NCBI GenBank assembly: GCA_946541285.1
Contig: CAMNJG010000029.1
Span: 1-12,124, forward strand
DNA length: 12,124 nt
From: an uncultured Clostridia bacterium
GTDB lineage: Bacteria > Bacillota > Clostridia > Peptostreptococcales > Anaerovoracaceae
Direction: 5' to 3'
This document shows, piece after piece, positions 8,309 to 12,124 of the stretch (the stretch's first letter is position 1; each line of letters starts with the position of its first letter). Made by a program: the position numbers and the translations under genes. The notes under the pieces are model-generated. The model had not been told where the DNA came from. It searched no databases and saw only the letters and a program-made list of their open reading frames with translations.

Positions 8309-8548
8309 ATGACAGCAGAGATGACAATTGGAGCCAGAGAAACTCTCCGTATGCTGGAAAAAGGACGTCTCAGCGAGATTCTGATCGCGCGGGACAGTGA
8401 TCATTTTGTCACGCGTCCTGTTCTGGAGGCAGCGGAACTCCGGCATATAAAGATTACCTGCATCGATACCAAAAAAAGTCTGGGATCGATCTGCGGCATC
8501 GCGAAGGGAGCCGCAGTAGCGGGCAGACTGTCTGTCCGGGAAGCATAA
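8309..8548 (+). CDS. rplGB: L7Ae-family K-turn RNA-binding ribosomal protein (YbxF/RplGB-like)
   Basis: This is a 79-residue protein of the L7Ae/L30e/S12e family, single domain and the usual size for the bacterial YbxF group. The start is ATG with GGAGG at 8298-8302, 6 nt upstream. The family pattern is clear: GARETLRMLEKG near 8-19 (the K-turn contact loop and helix), EILIARDSD at 23-31, PVLEAAE at 37-43, and TKKSLGSICGI followed by GAAVAG towards the C terminus. The invariant region between rpoC and rpsL is the standard site of this gene in Bacillota. Known members bind kink-turn RNAs and associate with ribosomes; archaeal relatives can regulate their own mRNAs. A run of seven A (8471-8477) lies inside the gene with the frame intact. 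The symbol is by homology and position. Confidence 0.93.
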   Translation: MTAEMTIGARETLRMLEKGRLSEILIARDSDHFVTRPVLEAAELRHIKITCIDTKKSLGSICGIAKGAAVAGRLSVREA

Positions 8549-8707
8549 AACCACAGATTTCGTGGCTGTTGTCCCGGAGGCAGCATTATCCTGATTTAAG
8601 CCTTTTCAGGTTTAGATATATATCATGATCATTTGCGATTTGCATTCATCACCGGCAGGAGCGCTGCTCCCTGTCGTATGGATACGATCTGCAGGAAAGG
8701 AGAAAGA
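8549..8707 (+). other. 159-nt rplGB-rpsL spacer with small hairpins
   Basis: No gene is visible. Possible stems are CCAC/GTGG at 8551-8565, CCTGA/TCAGG at 8590-8610, and GGAGC/GCTCC at 8658-8670, extended by CA/TG past a bulged C to 8656-8673. An AT-rich patch with the palindrome ATGATCAT lies at 8625-8632, but no -35/-10 pair is convincing. None of the stems is followed by a U-run. AAAGGAG at 8696-8702 is the rpsL ribosome binding site. Confidence 0.5.
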
Positions 8708-9121
8708 ATGCCTACTATTAATCAGCTGGTAAGAGAAGGCCGTAAAAGAACGGTCAAAAAATCAACAGCTCCGGCACTCCTGAGAGGAATGAACTCCCTC
8801 AAGAGAGTACCGACCAACACAAGATCACCGCAGAAGAGAGGAGTCTGCACTTCTGTCAAGACTGTGACTCCTAAGAAGCCGAACTCCGCTCTCAGAAAGG
8901 TAGCAAGAGTACGTCTGACCAACGGAATCGAAGTCACTGCTTACATTCCGGGTATCGGACATAATCTTCAGGAACACAGTGTGGTACTGATCAGAGGCGG
9001 AAGAGTCAAGGACCTCCCGGGTGTAAGATACCATATCGTCAGAGGTACCCTCGATACCGCTGGTGTATCCGGAAGGATGCAGGGCCGTTCCAAGTACGGT
9101 GCCAAGAGACCTAAGAAATAA
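8708..9121 (+). CDS. rpsL: 30S ribosomal protein S12
   Basis: This is ribosomal protein S12, 137 residues, located at the decoding centre of the small subunit, where it monitors codon-anticodon pairing. The start is ATG with AAAGGAG at 8696-8702, 5 nt upstream; the frame is open 25 codons further upstream, but S12 proteins begin MPTINQLVR as here. It carries the extra segment near residues 27-39 typical of Gram-positive S12 and absent from the E. coli protein. The conserved TPKKPNSALRK (54-64) and GRVKDLPGVRYH (98-109) are intact. K56 and K101 match the E. coli lysines whose substitution gives streptomycin resistance, so the sequence is of the sensitive type. D102 matches the aspartate that is methylthiolated in some bacteria. 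It is followed by an unusually long 231-nt spacer before rpsG. Confidence 0.99.
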   Translation: MPTINQLVREGRKRTVKKSTAPALLRGMNSLKRVPTNTRSPQKRGVCTSVKTVTPKKPNSALRKVARVRLTNGIEVTAYIPGIGHNLQEHSVVLIRGGRVKDLPGVRYHIVRGTLDTAGVSGRMQGRSKYGAKRPKK

Positions 9122-9167
9122 GAAGCTACGTCCATTTACAAAAAACAGCGCACTCAGACAGAGGCAT

Positions 9168-9191
9168 GCGGGACGTTTCCCCGCGGAACGT
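9168..9191 (+). other. pair of mutually exclusive hairpins after rpsL
   Basis: Two stems overlap and cannot form together. The first is GCGGG (9168-9172) with CCCGC (9180-9184), 5 bp. The second is ACGTTTC (9173-9179) with GGAACGT (9185-9191), 7 bp including one G-U pair. They lie about 47 nt after the rpsL stop. The arrangement could be a conformational switch or simply chance in a GC-rich patch. No U-run follows either stem. Confidence 0.45.
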
Positions 9192-9271
9192 ATCAGCAAG
9201 GCAGTATGAGGAATGATATATTATCTAACACAGTATATCTGCGCACAGCGGCAGTCTGAGAACTGTCGAGT

Positions 9272-9308
9272 ACCTGCGTCCGCATGTGTATTGCGGACAG
9301 GTTGTTTT
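9272..9308 (+). other. terminator-like hairpin in the rpsL-rpsG spacer
   Basis: ACCTG (9272-9276) plus TCCGCA (9279-9284) pair with TGCGGA (9292-9297) plus CAGGT (9298-9302). This makes 11 bp with a 2-nt bulge (CG, 9277-9278) and a 7-nt loop. It is followed by a U-rich tail (TTGTTTT, 9302-9308). A second hairpin, GCGC/GCGC with a TTTTCA loop, follows at 9310-9323, just before the rpsG Shine-Dalgarno at 9338-9345. The first stem could act as a weak intercistronic terminator or attenuator, or as a protein-binding RNA. In E. coli the equivalent rpsL-rpsG spacer binds S7 for translational feedback; whether this one does is unknown. Confidence 0.55.
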
Positions 9309-9352
9309 CGCGCTTTTCAGCGCAAAGGATAACTTTCAAGGAGGGAAGCGAA

Positions 9353-9823
9353 GTGCCAAGAAAAGGAAATGTTCCTAAGAGAGAAGTACTCCCTGATCCA
9401 GTATACGGCAGTGTTGTTGTCGCGAAGCTGATCAACAACATTATGCTGGACGGCAAAAAAGGAGTTGCTCAGGGCATCGTATATGATGCTTTTGACATGA
9501 TCAGAGAAAAGACGGGCGAAAATCCGCTCGATGTATTTGAGACCGCGATGAACAACATCATGCCGACTGTAGAAGTCAAGGCAAGACGTGTCGGTGGTGC
9601 GAACTATCAGGTGCCAATCGAAGTCAGACCTGCCAGAAGACAGACTCTCGCGCTCAGATGGCTGACAAAGTTCACGCGCGCCAGAGGCGAAAAATATATG
9701 TATGAGCGTCTGGCAAAGGAACTGATGGACGCTGCGAACAATACCGGCGCGTCCGTGAAGAGAAAAGAAGACACACACAAGATGGCCGAAGCGAACAGAG
9801 CTTTTGCGCATTACAGATGGTAG
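9353..9823 (+). CDS. rpsG: 30S ribosomal protein S7
   Basis: This is ribosomal protein S7, 156 residues, a primary 16S rRNA-binding protein that nucleates assembly of the 30S head and lies near the E and P sites. I chose the GTG at 9353: AAGGAGGG (9338-9345) is 7 nt upstream, the product begins PRKGNVPKREV after the initiator as S7 proteins do, and the length equals the usual 156. An upstream in-frame ATG at 9284 sits inside a hairpin, has no ribosome binding site and would add 23 unrelated residues. Family features include the conserved basic block RRVGGANYQVPIEVRP and RRQTLALRW mid-protein, and an R/K-rich C terminus ending AFAHYRW. It is co-transcribed with rpsL upstream and fusA 66 nt downstream. 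Confidence 0.98.
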   Translation: MPRKGNVPKREVLPDPVYGSVVVAKLINNIMLDGKKGVAQGIVYDAFDMIREKTGENPLDVFETAMNNIMPTVEVKARRVGGANYQVPIEVRPARRQTLALRWLTKFTRARGEKYMYERLAKELMDAANNTGASVKRKEDTHKMAEANRAFAHYRW

Positions 9824-9849
9824 TGTCCCGGATTACAGAAAGACTACAG

Positions 9850-9870
9850 GCCGCGGAACTTCTGCGCGGC
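9850..9870 (+). other. rpsG-fusA intercistronic hairpin
   Basis: GCCGCG (9850-9855) and CGCGGC (9865-9870) form a 6-bp GC-only stem with a 9-nt loop. The stem ends 5 nt before the fusA Shine-Dalgarno AAGGAGG (9876-9882). No U-run follows, so termination is unlikely. An effect on ribosome loading or mRNA processing is possible. Confidence 0.55.
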
Positions 9871-9889
9871 ACGGGAAGGAGGATCTGGT

Positions 9890-11956
9890 ATGGCAAGAAA
9901 ATATGATCTTGAACATACAAGAAACATCGGTATCATGGCCCACATTGATGCCGGCAAGACCACGACCACAGAGCGAATTCTGTTCTACACCGGAATCACC
10001 CATAAGATCGGCGAGGTACACGATGGTGCCGCGACGATGGACTGGATGGAGCAGGAGAAAGAGAGAGGCATCACGATCACTTCTGCTGCTACGACGTGTA
10101 TCTGGAGAGGCCACAGGATCAATATCATTGATACCCCGGGCCACGTAGATTTCACCGTTGAGGTAGAGAGATCACTTCGTGTTCTGGACGGCGCGGTTAC
10201 AGTACTCAGCGCCAAGGGCGGTGTTGAGCCTCAGTCTGAAACTGTATGGAGACAGGCTGAGAAATATAACGTACCAAGGATGATTTTCGTCAACAAGATG
10301 GATATCCTGGGCGCGGATTATTATCATGTTATTGAGATGGTTCACGACCGTCTCAAGGCGAATCCGGTTCCGATCCAGCTGCCGATCGGCGCTGAGGATG
10401 AGTTCAAGGGGATTATCGACCTCATTAAAATGAAGGCCGAAATCTACGAGGACGACCTCGGAAAAGTCATGGACGAAACCGATATTCCGGAAGACATGAT
10501 GGAACTGGCGGAAGAGTGGAGAAGAAAACTCGTAGAGTCCGTCGCGGAAACCGATGAAGAGCTCATGGAGAAGTATCTGGAAGAAGATGACCTCTCCGAA
10601 GAAGATCTCAGAAAAGCAATCAGAAAAGCGACCATTGCCAACGAAATGGTACCGATGGTCTGCGGATCTGCGTATAAAAACAAGGGTGTACAGCCGCTGA
10701 TCGACGCAATTGTTGATTTCATGCCGTCTCCACTGGATATCCCTCCGGTATCGGGCGTTCTTCCTGATTCTGAAGAACCGGCAAGCAGAAAAGCGGATGA
10801 CAAAGGTCCGTTCTCTGCGCTGGCCTTCAAGATCATGGCAGACCCGTTCGTCGGAAAACTGGCATTCCTGAGAGTGTACTCCGGTACACTGGAATCCGGC
10901 TCCTATGTATACAATGCGACAAAGGGTAAAAAAGAACGTATCGGCCGTATCCTGCAGATGCACGCCAACAAGAGAGAGGAAATCGACAGACTGTATTCAG
11001 GTGACATCGCGGCAGCGGTAGGTCTCAAGGATACGACAACAGGCGATACCCTCTGCGCGGAAAATGATCCGATCATCCTGGAATCCATGGAATTCCCGGA
11101 TCCGGTTATCGAGATCGCCATCGAACCGAAGACCAAGGCCGGTCAGGAAAAGATGGGTGTCGCGCTGGCGAAGCTGGCAGAAGAAGACCCTACTTTCAGA
11201 ACCTATACAAACGCGGATACCGGTCAGACCATCATCGCAGGTATGGGTGAACTTCACCTCGAGATCATTGTTGACCGTCTGCTGAGAGAGTTCAAGGTGG
11301 AAGCCAACGTCGGCAAACCACAGGTTTCCTACAAGGAAACGATTTCCCAGCCGGCAGATGTCGACTACAAATACGCGAAACAGTCCGGTGGTCATGGTCA
11401 GTACGGTCATGTCAAGATCAAGGTTTATCCGAGAGAACCGGGCGAAGGTTACGAATTCAAAAACTCCATCGTCGGTGGCGCGATTCCGAAGGAATACATC
11501 TCCAAGATCGACGAAGGTATCCAGGAAGCGATGCAGACAGGTGTTCTCGCTGGCTATCAGGTTGTCGATGTCGGCGTAGAGCTGTATGATGGTTCCTATC
11601 ATGAAGTCGACTCTTCCGATATGGCGTTCAAGATTGCCGCTTCCATGGCATTCAAGGAAGCCGACAGAAAGGGTGCTCCGGTTCTCCTCGAACCGATCTT
11701 CAAGGTGGAAGTATCCATTCCGGAAGAATACATGGGCGATATCATCGGTGATATCTCCTCCAGAAGAGGCCGTATCTCCGGTACCGATATCCGCAACGGA
11801 CAGGCGACTGTCGATGGTTTTGTTCCGCTCTCCGAGATGTTCGGATACGCGACAGACCTCAGATCCAAGACGCAGGGCAGAGGTATCTACGTCATGCAGA
11901 TGGATCACTTCGAACAGGTTCCAAACAGTCTTGTTGAAAAGATTACAGGAAAATAG
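9890..11956 (+). CDS. fusA: elongation factor G
   Basis: This is translation elongation factor G, 688 residues, the GTPase that drives translocation of tRNA and mRNA on the ribosome. The ATG has AAGGAGG at 9876-9882, 7 nt upstream. The GTPase motifs are complete: P-loop AHIDAGKT (17-24), switch I RGITITSAAT (59-68), DTPGH (81-85, with the catalytic His at 85), NKMD (135-138) and GSA (259-261). Domain II and III sequence follows, then domain IV with GGHGQYGHV (500-508), the part that enters the decoding site, and domain V from about residue 601. Length and sequence match canonical EF-G (about 690 residues) rather than the divergent EF-G2, TetM-like or FusB-related proteins. It sits between rpsG and tuf as in the classical str operon. 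Confidence 0.99.
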   Translation: MARKYDLEHTRNIGIMAHIDAGKTTTTERILFYTGITHKIGEVHDGAATMDWMEQEKERGITITSAATTCIWRGHRINIIDTPGHVDFTVEVERSLRVLDGAVTVLSAKGGVEPQSETVWRQAEKYNVPRMIFVNKMDILGADYYHVIEMVHDRLKANPVPIQLPIGAEDEFKGIIDLIKMKAEIYEDDLGKVMDETDIPEDMMELAEEWRRKLVESVAETDEELMEKYLEEDDLSEEDLRKAIRKATIANEMVPMVCGSAYKNKGVQPLIDAIVDFMPSPLDIPPVSGVLPDSEEPASRKADDKGPFSALAFKIMADPFVGKLAFLRVYSGTLESGSYVYNATKGKKERIGRILQMHANKREEIDRLYSGDIAAAVGLKDTTTGDTLCAENDPIILESMEFPDPVIEIAIEPKTKAGQEKMGVALAKLAEEDPTFRTYTNADTGQTIIAGMGELHLEIIVDRLLREFKVEANVGKPQVSYKETISQPADVDYKYAKQSGGHGQYGHVKIKVYPREPGEGYEFKNSIVGGAIPKEYISKIDEGIQEAMQTGVLAGYQVVDVGVELYDGSYHEVDSSDMAFKIAASMAFKEADRKGAPVLLEPIFKVEVSIPEEYMGDIIGDISSRRGRISGTDIRNGQATVDGFVPLSEMFGYATDLRSKTQGRGIYVMQMDHFEQVPNSLVEKITGK

Positions 11957-11983
11957 GCAGAACCTGATTTTCAGTAAAATGAC

Positions 11984-12028
11984 GGGAAACGCTGTATAGG
12001 GGCAGTCTGGCCGGATGTGGCGTTTCCC
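11984..12028 (+). other. fusA-tuf intercistronic hairpin
   Basis: GGGAAACGC (11984-11992) pairs perfectly with GCGTTTCCC (12020-12028) over 9 bp, closing a 27-nt loop that itself contains GC-rich segments. There is no U-run after the stem, and the tuf ribosome binding site begins 19 nt later. It may be an RNA-processing or stability element that uncouples the level of tuf mRNA from the upstream genes; this is inferred from position only. Confidence 0.55.
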
Positions 12029-12060
12029 CTGCAATACACCATTATTGGGAGGAAAACAGA

Positions 12061-12124
12061 ATGGCTAAGGAAAAGTTTGAAAGGACCAAACCGCATGTAA
12101 ACATCGGTACAATTGGTCACGTAG
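12061..12124 (+). CDS. tuf: elongation factor Tu, 5' end only
   Basis: Only the first 21 codons are present before the window ends, beginning MAKEKFERTKPHVNIGTIGH, the standard N terminus of EF-Tu. The reading stops just inside the first GTPase motif. The ATG has GGGAGG at 12047-12052, 8 nt upstream. EF-Tu delivers aminoacyl-tRNA to the ribosome with GTP. The position after fusA is the classical one. Nothing can be said about the rest of the protein. Confidence 0.97.
   Translation, partial: MAKEKFERTKPHVNIGTIGHV

Noticed and set aside
8191..8400. A 69-codon plus-strand frame over the rplGB leader
   Set aside because: It begins inside the promoter spacer, upstream of the predicted transcript start, crosses the terminator hairpin and overlaps rplGB in another frame; there is no Shine-Dalgarno.
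8591..8626. Possible promoter in the AT-rich patch upstream of rpsL
   Set aside because: There are TATA-like bases near 8613-8626, but no acceptable -35 box at 16-18 nt spacing.
8633..8707. Upstream in-frame extension of rpsL from an ATG at 8633
   Set aside because: The extra 25 residues do not resemble S12, and the strong Shine-Dalgarno at 8696-8702 serves the ATG at 8708, which gives the conserved N terminus.
9211..9240. Possible -10 region or GATATA/TATATC stem in the rpsL-rpsG spacer
   Set aside because: No -35 match lies at the right distance, and the 6-bp AT-only stem with a 13-nt loop is too weak to claim.
9284..9352. Upstream ATG for rpsG at 9284
   Set aside because: It lies within a predicted hairpin, lacks a ribosome binding site and would add 23 non-S7 residues; the GTG at 9353 gives the standard 156-residue protein.
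1..12124. CRISPR arrays, insertion sequences, tRNA or rRNA genes, defence genes
   Set aside because: No repeated spacer pattern, transposase, cloverleaf sequence or non-housekeeping gene was found; all coding capacity is accounted for by the conserved transcription-translation genes.

Overview
The window is a housekeeping block of a Bacillota (Firmicutes) chromosome, most likely Clostridia. It carries seven genes on the + strand in the conserved order rpoB, rpoC, an L7Ae-family K-turn-binding protein gene (rplGB/ybxF), rpsL, rpsG, fusA and the first 21 codons of tuf. The Bacillota assignment rests on three things: the L7Ae-like gene between rpoC and rpsL, the long Gram-positive form of S12, and a beta' subunit without the large trigger-loop insertion of enterobacteria. 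Base composition is near 50% G+C, AGA is a common arginine codon, and Shine-Dalgarno sites are strong. Family and genus cannot be fixed from this sequence. No mobile gene, tRNA, rRNA or CRISPR array is present.

There appear to be two transcription units. The first starts at a near-consensus extended -10 promoter (40-68) and encodes the two large RNA polymerase subunits, beta (124-3942) and beta' (4081-8043). They are separated by a 138-nt spacer holding a strong hairpin without a U-tract. Both subunits end in long, strongly acidic tails. The unit ends in a 265-nt spacer that carries a 55-nt imperfect palindrome (8113-8167).

The second unit starts in the same spacer at another extended -10 promoter (8184-8213). 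Within about 15 nt of the predicted transcript start lies a textbook intrinsic terminator with a UUCG loop (8236-8261), placed before the first gene of the unit. This resembles leader attenuation of a translation operon. The unit then encodes the L7Ae-like protein (8309-8548), S12 (8708-9121), S7 (9353-9823), EF-G (9890-11956) and EF-Tu (from 12061, cut by the window end). These are ribosome decoding-centre and head proteins plus elongation factors.

The proteins are conventional: catalytic, zinc-binding, GTPase and drug-target residues are intact, and the rifampicin and streptomycin positions are of the sensitive type. What merits a second look is between the genes. Spacers are longer than usual for this operon (rpsL-rpsG is 231 nt), and the spacers between genes hold predicted hairpins, most without a terminator U-tract. 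No undescribed multi-gene system is visible. The best novel candidates are the leader terminator, the rpoC-downstream palindrome and the structured rpsL-rpsG region.
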